Made by a program: the position numbers and the translations under genes. This document shows positions 37,291 through 46,626 of a DNA stretch of 64,000 nucleotides, piece by piece (the stretch's first letter is position 1; every line of letters begins with the position of its first letter). The notes beneath the pieces are model-generated. The model searched no databases, was not told the origin of the DNA, and saw only the letters and a program-made list of their open reading frames with translations. Origin of the DNA: an uncultured Saprospiraceae bacterium (GTDB lineage: Bacteria > Bacteroidota > Bacteroidia > Chitinophagales > Saprospiraceae); the NCBI GenBank assembly GCA_937928045.1, contig CALFWO010000016.1, forward strand, positions 29,275 through 93,274, in the 5' to 3' direction.

Positions 37291-37611
37291 AACTATAATT
37301 AGGTAAGCGGTAAAAATAGATAAAATACTTTTAAAGGCCGATAAACTGATTCACAGTAAATTATCTTAAAGTACTGATGGTTACTTGAATCAATTTGCTT
37401 ACGAATGGAAACCTTAAACTGACGCGAATTGTACACAATAAATTTAGAGTGGAGGACGCTATTTTCCTTACCGTTCGTTCAGTAATTGTACCCGTTAGTG
37501 AAATTATGAGCACAGCCTCTCAGAATTTCGCTTAAAGTATTGTAGTTTTGGAAAAAAGCTGCTTATAAGGTTACTTTACACTTTAGAAAAACCAAGGATA
37601 CTTAACAACTA
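37291..37611. other. Divergent intergenic region between the LolD-like and GT4 genes
   Basis: A 321-base AT-rich region with no coding frame. It must hold promoters in both directions. TAGTTTTG at 37543-37550 fits the -7 consensus for the plus-strand glycosyltransferase. TATTTTTA at 37318-37311 is a one-mismatch candidate for the LolD-like gene. No repeat or RNA gene was seen. Confidence 0.5.
37543..37550 (+). promoter_or_regulatory. Candidate -7 element (TAGTTTTG) of the GT4 operon
   Basis: A perfect TAnnTTTG match 61 bases before the ATG at 37612. The -33 region lacks a clear TTG. Confidence 0.3.
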
Positions 37612-38817
37612 ATGAGGATACTGCAGCTGTCTAAAAAATTCCCTTTTCCCATTAAAGATGGAGAATGCTTAGCCATTACTGAATTGGCGAAGTCAATGGC
37701 TGAAAATGGTGCTGAAGTCTCATTACTGGCAATGGATACAATTAGACACCCAGCAAAAAACCCTGGAGGAGCCTTAGATTTCTACAAAAGTGTTCACAAA
37801 GTTAAGGTCGACAACTCTATAAGACCTTTCAAAGCCTTTCTCAATCTATTTTCTTCTAAGTCTTATCATATTGAGCGATTTGAGTCAGCGGAATTCGAGG
37901 AAAAGCTGAAGCAAATTTTGCAAAAAGAAACCTTTGAAGTCGTTCAATTAGAGACTTGCTACTTAGCAAGTTATATTCCTTGTATCCGGAAGTACTCAAA
38001 TGCCAAAATTGTATTGAGAACACACAATTTAGAGCATGAGATTTGGGAAAGGGTCGCTGAAAATTCCAATCCTTTGAAAGGTGCTTATTTAAAGTATTTG
38101 GCGAAAAAATTGAAAACATTTGAACAAGAGCAAATAAATCAAGTGGATTACATGGCTGCCATTAGTCAAAAGGACATGAGGCAATTTAGAGCTTTAGGCT
38201 TTAAGGGCTCTGGGAAAGTTGTACCGATTGGACTCGATATCAATGAATACAAGCCTGCTTTTAATAGCTATAAAAGACCAATAGCTATTGGCTTTATTGG
38301 CTCTTTAGACTGGATGCCAAATCAGGAAGGTTTGAGTTGGTTTTTAGAAAACATGTGGTCTGAATTAAGAAGCGAATTCAAAACTATTGAATTGCATATT
38401 GCAGGAAGAAATGCGCCGGATTGGATTAGAAATATTGAAGAAGAGGGAATACATTTCCATGGTGAAGTAGACTGTGCAAAGTCTTTCATTAATCAGTATT
38501 CTGTAATGCTGGTGCCTTTGCTTTCAGGTTCAGGTATGCGTGCTAAGATATTGGAAGGCATGGCTTTAGGGAAGGTCGTCTTGACCACTAGTATAGGTTT
38601 GGAAGGCATTAATGCCGAAAACAAAAAGGAAGTTTTAGTTGCCAATAATATGCAGGAATTCAAGGATTCCATTGCCTATTGCTACGCATCAAATGGTAGT
38701 CTTGAAAAAATCGGAAGAAATGCATTGGAATTGATTGATACCAAATATAATCGAGATACCATTTCCAAATCTTATTTAGCCAATTTAGAAGCAACCTTTC
38801 TCTCTAATCCAGTTTAA
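37612..38817 (+). CDS. Glycosyltransferase, GT4-like
   Basis: A 401-residue GT-B protein. N-terminal ILQLSKKFPFPIKDGECLAI and C-terminal GFIGSLDWMPNQEG are typical of group 1 glycosyltransferases in polysaccharide clusters. LVPLLSGSGMRAKILEGMALG is the donor-binding motif. It builds an exopolysaccharide, O-antigen or similar glycan in the cytoplasm. The following GT2 gene begins 49 bases later and is read in the same direction, so the pair probably works on one glycan. Confidence 0.9.
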   Translation: MRILQLSKKFPFPIKDGECLAITELAKSMAENGAEVSLLAMDTIRHPAKNPGGALDFYKSVHKVKVDNSIRPFKAFLNLFSSKSYHIERFESAEFEEKLKQILQKETFEVVQLETCYLASYIPCIRKYSNAKIVLRTHNLEHEIWERVAENSNPLKGAYLKYLAKKLKTFEQEQINQVDYMAAISQKDMRQFRALGFKGSGKVVPIGLDINEYKPAFNSYKRPIAIGFIGSLDWMPNQEGLSWFLENMWSELRSEFKTIELHIAGRNAPDWIRNIEEEGIHFHGEVDCAKSFINQYSVMLVPLLSGSGMRAKILEGMALGKVVLTTSIGLEGINAENKKEVLVANNMQEFKDSIAYCYASNGSLEKIGRNALELIDTKYNRDTISKSYLANLEATFLSNPV

Positions 38818-38866
38818 TTCTCCCTATCTTTCGCTCGATAAGATTTAGGAATTCAATGTCTCCCTT

Positions 38867-40054
38867 TTGATAGTAATCAAGATTGTTTTTTGGTTGACCA
38901 TATTTGCACTTTTGCATACCTACATCTTCTATCCAATAATTCTTTGGTTTTGCTCCTCTAAAAAAATCCCTAACAAAATTCATTTTCAAGACAATTGGCC
39001 TGAGGTTCAAGTATTCATGGCAGTGCATAATGAAATCAAAGTAATTGAAGCCAAAATGGAAAGTCTGCTTTCCTTAGATTATCCCGCAGATCAGATAACA
39101 TTTTTTATCGGCTCAGATTGTTCTAATGATGGAACCAATGAAGTGTTATCATCCTTAGCCAATAAACATAGCAATATTCAACTTACCGTTTTTAATGAAA
39201 GGCAAGGTAAACCCAATCTCATCAATAAGCTGGTTCAGACGGCAAAGGCTCAGCGTGATCAAAAGGTGATCTATTTACTTACGGATGCCAGCGTGATGTT
39301 GGAGAAAAAGTGTTTGAAACAACTGGTCCGACATTATAAGAATCCTGAGATTTTTTTGGTAGATGCCAATATGCAATCATTAGGATTGGAAAAAGGAGGA
39401 ATTTCAAAATCTGAGGGAACATATATCCAATCGGAAGTTCGCATTAAAGATATGGAGTCCAGATTATGGGGAAAAATGATTGGTCCATTTGGTGGCTGTT
39501 ACACGATTCGCTCAAATTTCTATTCGCCAGTTCCTAAAAATTTCCTTGTGGATGACTTTTACATCACGATGAAAGGGTATGAAAAAGGAGGAAAAGCTAT
39601 AAATGAATTAAATGCCATTTGCTACGAACATGTAGGTTTTTCAGCACAGGAAGAATACAAAAGGAAGGCTCGGATATCAGCAGGAAATTTTCAAAACATG
39701 TTTACATTTTGGAAACTATGGTTTCCTCCATTAAACAATCTGGGATTTGCCTTTTTCTCACATAAAATACTACGTTGGTTAGGGCCGTTTTTTATTATTT
39801 TTGCCCTGATTAGTTTAACTATAATAAACCTAAATGCGACAACATTGATGTATCGGCTGTTGTTACTAGGATTATTAGGATGGTTGTTCATAATCCCTTT
39901 GCTCGACCGCATTTTGGATTATTTCAACTTGACCATAAGACCCGTTAAAAACATCGCTTATTTTAACTCGATGAACTGGGCGTTATTAGCTGGATTTTTT
40001 AATTATATCAATGGAATCAACAACAATGTCTGGGAACCACCTAAAAGAGGATAA
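38867..40054 (+). CDS. Membrane-bound family 2 glycosyltransferase
   Basis: A 395-residue processive-type GT2. One N-terminal membrane helix is followed by the GT-A core: VQVFMAVHNE, FIGSDCSNDGTNE, LTDASVMLEKK and the DDFYITMKGYEKG acceptor region. At least two C-terminal helices come after about residue 285. The only workable start is TTG at 38867, because the ATG at 38856 is out of frame. The last 44 bases overlap the ribBA start. It probably polymerises or extends a surface polysaccharide. Confidence 0.88.
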   Translation: MIVIKIVFWLTIFALLHTYIFYPIILWFCSSKKIPNKIHFQDNWPEVQVFMAVHNEIKVIEAKMESLLSLDYPADQITFFIGSDCSNDGTNEVLSSLANKHSNIQLTVFNERQGKPNLINKLVQTAKAQRDQKVIYLLTDASVMLEKKCLKQLVRHYKNPEIFLVDANMQSLGLEKGGISKSEGTYIQSEVRIKDMESRLWGKMIGPFGGCYTIRSNFYSPVPKNFLVDDFYITMKGYEKGGKAINELNAICYEHVGFSAQEEYKRKARISAGNFQNMFTFWKLWFPPLNNLGFAFFSHKILRWLGPFFIIFALISLTIINLNATTLMYRLLLLGLLGWLFIIPLLDRILDYFNLTIRPVKNIAYFNSMNWALLAGFFNYINGINNNVWEPPKRG

Positions 40055-41183
40055 AGAGATACAATTAGATAGTATCGAATCTGCAATAGAGGAAATAAGA
40101 AAAGGGAAAGTAATCATTGTCGTTGATGATGAGGATCGCGAAAATGAAGGTGACTTTGTTTGTGCAGCTGATTGTATTACTCCTGAAATCATCAACTTTA
40201 TGGCCACTCACGGTCGTGGATTGATTTGTGCACCACTTGAAGAGCAAAAGGCTGATGAGCTGAATCTCAAGATGATGGTCTCGGATAACACAGCTTTGCA
40301 TGAAACTGCTTTTACAGTTTCAATTGATTTAATTGGACAAGGTTGTACGACTGGTATTTCTGCTCAAGATCGAGCTAAGGCCATCAAAGCTCTCGTAAAT
40401 CCTGAAACAAAAGCCACTGATTTGGCTAGGCCTGGTCATATATTTCCGTTACGCGCAAAATCAGGCGGTGTCTTGCGTCGAACAGGACATACAGAGGCGA
40501 CAATTGATTTGGCAAGATTGGCCGGATTTTCTCCTGCAGGAGTGTTGGTTGAAATCCTGAACGAGGATGGTACCATGGCGCGTTTACCACAGTTGATTGA
40601 AAAGGCAAAACAACATGATCTAAAGATTGTATCCATCAAAGATCTGATTGCTTATAGAATGAGAACAGAAAGAATCATTCGAAGAGAAATCACCGTTCCG
40701 ATGAGTACCAAATATGGTGATTTTGAAGTCATTGCTTTTGAGCAATTGACAACAGGGGATACCCATTTGGCTTTCAAAAAAGGAAATTGGACGGAAGAAG
40801 AAGAAGTATTGGTCAGAGTACACTCTGGAACCGAATCTGATGACATATTTAGTGCGGTCTTTGAGAACTTCGCAATGGATATTCAACAAGTAATGGAAAA
40901 GTTATCCAAGGCCAAGAATGGTGTTTTGATTTTCATGAGACATCGTGAAAAAGGCAATGATTTGGTCAATTGGTTAAAGGCATACGATGACCGTCAAAAA
41001 GGTCGTCCAGCGGGAGAGTCCGAAAACGGAGCAGCTTCAATCGAACAAAGAGATTTTGGAATCGGTGCGCAAATCCTTAGAGATTTAGGAGTTACTAAAA
41101 TGAGGTTAATGACCAATTCGGAACGGAAGAGAATTGGCCTTATTGGCTATGGTCTTGAAGTCGTAGGTTACGAGGATTTATAA
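40011..41183 (+). CDS. ribBA: RibBA-type fusion: intact DHBP synthase, degenerate GTP cyclohydrolase II-like domain
   Basis: A 390-residue riboflavin-pathway protein. The N-terminal domain (about 15-215) has the 3,4-dihydroxy-2-butanone 4-phosphate synthase motifs VVDDEDRENEGDF and RTGHTEATIDLARLAG, so it should make the four-carbon precursor from ribulose 5-phosphate. The C-terminal half aligns in order with GTP cyclohydrolase II, but the zinc motif C-x10-C-x-C is missing. Where E. coli RibA has RVHSECLTGD and RCDC, this protein has RVHSGTESDD and no cysteines. The expected REGR is REKG. The second activity is therefore probably lost. The ATG at 40011 overlaps the upstream GT2 gene; a Met at 40026 is an alternative. 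Confidence 0.92.
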   Translation: MESTTMSGNHLKEDKEIQLDSIESAIEEIRKGKVIIVVDDEDRENEGDFVCAADCITPEIINFMATHGRGLICAPLEEQKADELNLKMMVSDNTALHETAFTVSIDLIGQGCTTGISAQDRAKAIKALVNPETKATDLARPGHIFPLRAKSGGVLRRTGHTEATIDLARLAGFSPAGVLVEILNEDGTMARLPQLIEKAKQHDLKIVSIKDLIAYRMRTERIIRREITVPMSTKYGDFEVIAFEQLTTGDTHLAFKKGNWTEEEEVLVRVHSGTESDDIFSAVFENFAMDIQQVMEKLSKAKNGVLIFMRHREKGNDLVNWLKAYDDRQKGRPAGESENGAASIEQRDFGIGAQILRDLGVTKMRLMTNSERKRIGLIGYGLEVVGYEDL

Positions 41184-41257
41184 AGGCGATTGGTAGTGCG
41201 TGGCTTGCTCTAAAGTGAAACCAGTTTTCTACAAAAAAAAAATAAAGAGAAAAAGCG

Positions 41258-42076
41258 ATGTCTCAAAACGAAGCGAACGAATACATCTTAGGAACAGAAA
41301 GGGAGGAATTAAAAAGACTTGGTTTGCAGCATCAAGTTTGGGATGCAGAGGCTCGAAAAGGATGGGAGATTGCTGAAGTTGGACCTGGTCAAACAATTCT
41401 TGACCTTGGTGCCGGCCCTGGTTATTGTACTTTTGAATTGGCTTACATCGCCGGACCTCTGGGCAAAGTGATAGCAGTAGATAAATCAAAAAACTATATC
41501 GACTTTATCAATAAGCAAAATGATTTGCACGGTTTGAACATTGAAACGATGCATTGCAATTTTGACGAAATGGAATTGAAGCCTAATTCGCTAGACGTGG
41601 TCTATTGCCGATGGGCACTTGCTTGGGTTCCTAATCCGGAAGAAGTCTTGGAAAAATTAGAAAAAGCTTTGGTCCCAGGCGGAACATTGATTTTTCAAGA
41701 GTATTATGATTGGTCGACCTTCCAAATCGAACCAAGTTATCCAATGTTAGAGAAAGGAATAAAAGCCATTCTTCAAAGCTTTTATGACAGCCCCGGAAAT
41801 ATTAATGTTGGTAAAGAATTACCAGGATTTTGTTATGACCTTGGCTTGGAAGTTTTTAGTATTCGTCCAATGACAAAGTTAGTAACGCCGGATCAGTTTG
41901 AATGGCAATGGCCTGCTACTTTCCTAAATATTTATATGCCAAAGGTTGCTGGCTCAGATGCGCTAACGCAACATGAATTGAAACAAGCATTGGAAGAATT
42001 TCGAGATTTAAGTTTAGACGATGCGGCTACTTTGCTTTGCCCACAAATGGTAGAGGTAATAGCTGTTAAGGTTTAG
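41258..42076 (+). CDS. Class I SAM-dependent methyltransferase
   Basis: A 272-residue Rossmann-fold methyltransferase. Motif I is ILDLGAGPGYCTFELA, then the acidic VIAVDKSKNY, and motif IV/V DVVYCRWALAWVPNPEEVL. The C-terminal 110 residues form a lid that may bind the substrate. The substrate is not deducible. It begins 74 bases after ribBA, where an A-rich leader (about 41232-41256) precedes the ATG. Confidence 0.88.
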   Translation: MSQNEANEYILGTEREELKRLGLQHQVWDAEARKGWEIAEVGPGQTILDLGAGPGYCTFELAYIAGPLGKVIAVDKSKNYIDFINKQNDLHGLNIETMHCNFDEMELKPNSLDVVYCRWALAWVPNPEEVLEKLEKALVPGGTLIFQEYYDWSTFQIEPSYPMLEKGIKAILQSFYDSPGNINVGKELPGFCYDLGLEVFSIRPMTKLVTPDQFEWQWPATFLNIYMPKVAGSDALTQHELKQALEEFRDLSLDDAATLLCPQMVEVIAVKV

Positions 42077-42228
42077 TATCTAAAATTTTATTATTCAATC
42101 TACATTTTCAATCTTAGAACAATTGTCCTTAATCGAGAGGAAACAAGTGAATTCTTCGCTTTAAAATTCTATATTTAGAAGCTACTAATTCGGCATGTAG
42201 AAATTTCTTGTTTTCAATTGCAAGTTTA

Positions 42229-43137
42229 ATGTCTAATAATATTCAGATTTATCAAAAGCGTAACAATGCGGTAATTGACTACATTAGTAAGCACCTAGAC
42301 AAATCTTTTTCACTAGAGGAATTGGCGGCAGTCGCACATTTTTCTTCCTATCATTTTCACCGGATTTTTGTGGCTTTAATGGGCGAGTCAGTTAACTTTT
42401 ACACAAATCGACTTCGCCTGGAAAAAGCTGCTCGACTTTTAAAATTCTCCTCTGATCCCATTACTCAAATTGCTTTTAGTTGCGGATTTTCATCTGCTGC
42501 TACTTTCTCCAGGTCATTTAAGAACTACTTTGAAATCTCGCCTAGTAAGTACCGAAAAGTCGGAAATGTTGAAAATAGCAAGAATTGCAAAGAATTGTTT
42601 CCAATGGAACAATACCTTGTGCCTATGTCCAAGGAAGAAAAGATAGCCAAGTTTCCAGTTGTGATCAAAGGGATGGAAGTAAGAAATGTCGCTTACATCA
42701 GGGTATTGGATTCATACCGTGAAGGCGTGGTAATTGAGGCTTTTGAGAAGCTGGTAGCCTGGGCGAAAAAAGAAAATTTATATAACGAGGCCAACTTTTT
42801 TGGAATGTCTTTAGATGATCCAATGGTAACGCCAAAAGAGAAATATCGTTACGAAGTTTGTCTTGCTGTGCCAGCAAATATGAAAGTAAATGCAGAAGAT
42901 GAAGTCCAATTCATGCAGTTACCAAAATGTAAATATGCCACAACAAAGGTTTCTGGAAATATAAATATTGTGGCAACTGCCACCAGTTATTTGTTTAATG
43001 AATGGTTAATGAATAGTCCTTATGAACCTGATCATCAATATGGCCTTGAGTTATTTTTAGACAAAGAAAATATGATGGACTGGAGTCATTTTGAACTTGA
43101 ACTTTGCATACCAATTAAATCATTAAAAAAATATTGA
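42229..43137 (+). CDS. AraC-family regulator with GyrI-like effector domain
   Basis: A 302-residue transcription factor. Two helix-turn-helix motifs occupy the N-terminal third (SLEELAAVAHFSSYHFHRIF and ITQIAFSCGFSSAATFSRSF). The C-terminal part from about residue 135 is a GyrI-like small-molecule binding domain. This layout is the SoxS-Rob-like Rob/BmrR-type arrangement. The ATG at 42229 is preferred to an in-frame TTG at 42208. A VOC protein gene starts one base after the stop, so it is probably co-transcribed and may be part of the same response. Confidence 0.92.
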   Translation: MSNNIQIYQKRNNAVIDYISKHLDKSFSLEELAAVAHFSSYHFHRIFVALMGESVNFYTNRLRLEKAARLLKFSSDPITQIAFSCGFSSAATFSRSFKNYFEISPSKYRKVGNVENSKNCKELFPMEQYLVPMSKEEKIAKFPVVIKGMEVRNVAYIRVLDSYREGVVIEAFEKLVAWAKKENLYNEANFFGMSLDDPMVTPKEKYRYEVCLAVPANMKVNAEDEVQFMQLPKCKYATTKVSGNINIVATATSYLFNEWLMNSPYEPDHQYGLELFLDKENMMDWSHFELELCIPIKSLKKY

Positions 43138-43138
43138 C

Positions 43139-43627
43139 ATGAGAATTTTTACAGCAATTTTAATTTTAGTAAGTCTCGTAATGGGCTTTACTTTGATTGA
43201 AAAAAATGAAACCAATAAAACTGAAAATATGGAACAAGAAATGAATCACGGTGACCTTAGGCTAGGAGCATTTTCGCAGAGCCTTAGCGTAAAAGATTTA
43301 CAGAAATCTAAAACCTTTTATGAGCATCTTGGATTTAAAGTTTTAGCTGGAAGTTTTGAGCAAAACTATTTTATCATGAAAAATGAAAATGCTTTGATCG
43401 GTATATTCCATGGAATGTTTGAGGGCAATATATTGACCTTTAATCCTGGATGGAATGAATCAGGAAAGGACACGGAAACATTTGACGACGTTCGGATCAT
43501 CCAAGAATCTTTGCTTGCTCATGGTATAGCTTTAGATGCAAAAGTAGAGCCTGGAACTTCTGGTCCGGCGAATATTGTACTCAAAGATCCTGATGGAAAT
43601 CTAATCATGATTGATCAGCATAGGTAA
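43139..43627 (+). CDS. VOC-family protein with an N-terminal signal-like segment
   Basis: A 162-residue protein. From about residue 43 it is a glyoxalase/bleomycin-resistance-like VOC domain: FSQSLSVKDLQKSKTFYEHLGFKV near the start and IVLKDPDGNLIMIDQHR at the end. Residues 1-20 are a hydrophobic stretch (RIFTAILILVSLVMGFTLI), which suggests export or a membrane anchor. This is uncommon for VOC proteins. It follows the AraC regulator with a 1-base gap. The substrate is unknown; drug binding or a small metal-dependent reaction are possibilities. Confidence 0.85.
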   Translation: MRIFTAILILVSLVMGFTLIEKNETNKTENMEQEMNHGDLRLGAFSQSLSVKDLQKSKTFYEHLGFKVLAGSFEQNYFIMKNENALIGIFHGMFEGNILTFNPGWNESGKDTETFDDVRIIQESLLAHGIALDAKVEPGTSGPANIVLKDPDGNLIMIDQHR

Positions 43628-43632
43628 ATTGA

Positions 43633-44490
43633 TTAGCGATTTTCATCTAACCAATCCGTCGCGATCGTCCATAGTTTTTTTCGCTTACGACTAAAATATT
43701 TCATGTGTCCGATATCTTTAAATCCCAATTCTTTTGGATTTAATGCAAGGATTTTAGAAGACACTTTTGGATAGACTCGAACCATGTCTTTTACAGTTTC
43801 TTTATTCGCAATGCCATCATCAGTAGCGTATAACCATTTTGCTTTGATTGCCAAATCATCGTAATAATGATCTTTTATAGTAACATCTAATTCATCTTTG
43901 ATATAGCCGGTGGTATTGCAAAATTTACTCCATTGAGCCGCTACTGTTTTAGGCAATGGTTCTCCCATCCCCACCAATTGCGACTTGGTATGTCCAAAGA
44001 TTAAGTTGGAGATTGGAATGAAGTAATTTAGGAAAAAGGTAGCCTGGAATTTAAATGGATAATTCATTTTTCTTAGGCTGCCAGAAGAGCATGCAAAGTT
44101 GAATATTGATCTTAATGAATCAGCATTTTTCATCAAACCGGCTAATTGGCCGCCAGCACTATGGCCTATTAAATGGTAAGTTGTATTTGGAAAGTCTTGC
44201 ATTAATCTATCCAAAACAGCAGACATATCTAGTTGGCCCCAATCAAACAAATTGGCCTTTGAATCATTTATGAAACCTTTTAGAGAAGAAGCAATTCCTC
44301 GGTTGTCAAAACAGATAACAGCGTATCCATGTTCTGCAAGATGTAAAGCAAAAGAATGGTAAAATGTTTTTTTAATACCGGTAGCTGGACCGATTAGTAC
44401 TGCAGCTTTTACTGATTCTGGAGTGTATTGAACTGCAGATAATTCTGTACGGTCAGTGCATGTAATGGTGATGTTTGAAAACGAAGCCAT
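43633..44490 (-). CDS. Alpha/beta hydrolase
   Basis: A 285-residue alpha/beta-hydrolase. The nucleophile elbow is HLIGHSAGGQLAG (Ser111), preceded by the FDNRGIASS segment found in YheT/dienelactone-like enzymes. Near the C-terminus an Asp (YATDDGIANKETV) and a His (GFKDIGHMKYF) complete a likely triad. There is no signal peptide, so it is probably cytoplasmic. It converges with the VOC gene across only 5 bases and follows the PorP gene by 3 bases on the same strand. Confidence 0.88.
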   Translation of the reverse strand: MASFSNITITCTDRTELSAVQYTPESVKAAVLIGPATGIKKTFYHSFALHLAEHGYAVICFDNRGIASSLKGFINDSKANLFDWGQLDMSAVLDRLMQDFPNTTYHLIGHSAGGQLAGLMKNADSLRSIFNFACSSGSLRKMNYPFKFQATFFLNYFIPISNLIFGHTKSQLVGMGEPLPKTVAAQWSKFCNTTGYIKDELDVTIKDHYYDDLAIKAKWLYATDDGIANKETVKDMVRVYPKVSSKILALNPKELGFKDIGHMKYFSRKRKKLWTIATDWLDENR

Positions 44491-44493
44491 CGG

Positions 44494-45543
44494 CTAGAAA
44501 CTAGGACACATAATATCATCCGATTCAAAACTCCCAATGTACGAGACTGACAGTTCAAATGAATTTTGTCCTTGCTTGTAAGTGCCAAGATCTCCGATAC
44601 TGGCATCGTAACTAAAACCAATTAAAACACCACTAAGTTCAATTCCTACCATTGTAACAATTGCGTCTAACTCGATAGGATTTGTTTCGGTTCTAACCGG
44701 CCTAGCCCAAGCACCAATTTGTAAAGCAGTAGAGGAGTAATTGTTCAATTTAATTCTCAAATTAGAACCTGCATTAATCCTTAAATGAGGACCTTGATTC
44801 GCAAATAAAACTCTTGGAATTAAATCTAATTTTTCAGACAATTTCAACTGAGCAGATAGTTGTGCTGAATATTTTCGATACAACCGTTCATCAGCATCTG
44901 GATTATTCTCTTTATCGTAGTAGAATGAAATTCGAGGATTGAAAACATGATGCAAGGAAGCACCGACAAAAATAGATGCTGTCTTTGATAATTTCGTCGT
45001 ATAATTTATACCAACATTTAAGTCTCCGAAAGAGAAATTATTTGGCGGTAAATCTTCTAATGAATTTCCAACATATTGATCTAGTCCATCAAACTGGTCC
45101 TCAAAATTCAGTCTTTCGTAATTCACATTTCGTTGGGCGATTCCACCTTGAACACCAATAGAGAGGTATTGATTGGACTTAATTCCGAGGTTCTTATGAA
45201 ATGCCGCGGACAACATTATTTGATTGGTAGAAAAATCAATTCCGTTTACCTTGTCGCTAAAAAATAACAATCCAACACCAAAGGCATCTTTGGTCTGAGT
45301 CCCTAAATCAACATTGAATCTTGAATCCAGTGCCGTAGAATAAGTGACGATAGGGTTATCAAATACACCTCTCCATTGATCTCGATAATTCGCCGCCACC
45401 CGATAGGTTCCATTGATTGCACCTGTCAAGGCCGGATTCAAGTTAATTGGCGAAGCAAAAAACTGAGAAAAATGACGGTCTTGAGCTTGACTGCTGATGG
45501 CTGCCAAACAAAATAAAATGAATAGAAGTGATCGTATCTGCAT
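44494..45543 (-). CDS. PorP/SprF family T9SS outer-membrane protein
   Basis: The 349-residue precursor starts at the ATG at 45543, where a signal peptide begins (QIRSLLFILFCLAAISSQAQ). An open frame from a TTG at 45567 would start inside the promoter-like TATATTTG. Family hallmarks are QDRHFSQFFASPINLNPALTG, RVAANYRDQWRG and FSYDASIGDL near the end. PorP/SprF proteins are barrels needed for secretion or surface attachment of T9SS type B proteins such as SprB. No such cargo gene is next to it; the giant adhesin is about 21 kb away. Confidence 0.93.
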   Translation of the reverse strand: MQIRSLLFILFCLAAISSQAQDRHFSQFFASPINLNPALTGAINGTYRVAANYRDQWRGVFDNPIVTYSTALDSRFNVDLGTQTKDAFGVGLLFFSDKVNGIDFSTNQIMLSAAFHKNLGIKSNQYLSIGVQGGIAQRNVNYERLNFEDQFDGLDQYVGNSLEDLPPNNFSFGDLNVGINYTTKLSKTASIFVGASLHHVFNPRISFYYDKENNPDADERLYRKYSAQLSAQLKLSEKLDLIPRVLFANQGPHLRINAGSNLRIKLNNYSSTALQIGAWARPVRTETNPIELDAIVTMVGIELSGVLIGFSYDASIGDLGTYKQGQNSFELSVSYIGSFESDDIMCPSF

Positions 45544-45564
45544 AAAATCGTCTCTTAGACCGGG

Positions 45565-45572
45565 CAAATATA
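45565..45572 (-). promoter_or_regulatory. Candidate -7 element (TATATTTG) of the PorP/SprF gene
   Basis: A perfect TAnnTTTG match read leftwards, 22 bases before the ATG at 45543. It overlaps the alternative TTG codon at 45567 and therefore supports the ATG start. Confidence 0.45.
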
Positions 45573-45813
45573 CTAAGCGTCCCCGGTTTTACCTTACTTC
45601 CTGTCAATTGATCTGACTAATCTTTTCCGGATATTGAACTGGTAAATGTGTTAAGTTATTTCATGCTTTTCCAGTATTTCAGAAAACCGGACAATTTTGA
45701 AATTTTTAACCAAATATTTTACCTCAAATCCATAAGAAAACCGCAGTTTTAAGACGGAAAAGCAATGCATTATCGAATGCAAAAGCCATTCCACAAATGT
45801 AATTTTTTTCTAT

Positions 45814-46572
45814 ATGAAAACCGCCCATTGTGTTGTATCTAAAGCTCCAATTCGCAAAGACCCAACGGACAGTGCCGAAATGGTCACTGAAATGCTCTTT
45901 GGAGAAGCAGCTGAAGTATTGGAAAAGCGAGAGAAATGGTGGCAAATTGCCTGCAAATGGGACGGTTACAAAGGTTGGATCGATCTGAAGCAACTGGCTT
46001 TTGTAGACCAAGAGGAGGATTTAGGGAAAAAATATTGCTTGTCATCAGCACTTTGGAATGTTCCGTCTAACATTGGAATGTATCAACTCCCGATTGGCTC
46101 GGTTTTATTCAAAAGTCAAGAGGATTCTTTTGGCCTTGGAAATATTCAATTTGATCTCACTGGATTGGAACAATGGAAAGCATCAAAACCGAACCTTCTA
46201 GAAATAGCTGAGAAGTATATCAATACCCCTTATCTATGGGGCGGGAGGTCTAACTATGGAATTGATTGCTCGGGTTTTACCCAAGTTTGTCATAAGCTTT
46301 GTGGCATTGAACTTCCAAGAGATGCCTATCAACAAGCCGAAATTGGAGAAACAGTTGATTTTGCGTCAATTCAAGCGAAGGATTTGGCGTTTTTCAAAAA
46401 TGCCAAAGGGAAAGTAATCCATGTTGGTATTGTTGTAGAAGATCAGCGGATCATTCATGCTCATGGCAAGGTTAGGATCGATCGATTAGATGAAAAAGGG
46501 ATCTATAATGATGACCTAGGGAAATATACTCATGAGTTGTGTTGGATTAAGCGGGTGGCAACAAACAAGTAA
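45814..46572 (+). CDS. NlpC/P60 (C40) cysteine peptidase with SH3-like domain
   Basis: A 252-residue protein. Two SH3b-like segments occupy the first 115 residues (for example WWQIACKWDGYKGWIDL). The NlpC/P60 domain follows: Cys152 in GIDCSGFTQV, His203 in VIHVGIV and His215 in IIHAHGKV form the catalytic set. It would cut peptides of peptidoglycan. No signal peptide is visible, which points to recycling of muropeptides in the cytoplasm. This matches the YkfC-like D-Glu-DAP endopeptidases, although export by another route is possible. Confidence 0.9.
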   Translation: MKTAHCVVSKAPIRKDPTDSAEMVTEMLFGEAAEVLEKREKWWQIACKWDGYKGWIDLKQLAFVDQEEDLGKKYCLSSALWNVPSNIGMYQLPIGSVLFKSQEDSFGLGNIQFDLTGLEQWKASKPNLLEIAEKYINTPYLWGGRSNYGIDCSGFTQVCHKLCGIELPRDAYQQAEIGETVDFASIQAKDLAFFKNAKGKVIHVGIVVEDQRIIHAHGKVRIDRLDEKGIYNDDLGKYTHELCWIKRVATNK

Positions 46573-46626
46573 TTACTTCAGACTTCATCTTTGGATTCCA
46601 ATAAAATCAAATCAAGAAAACAGAAA

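Noticed and set aside
40797..41183. Working GTP cyclohydrolase II
   Set aside because: All three zinc-binding cysteines and the catalytic Arg context are missing.
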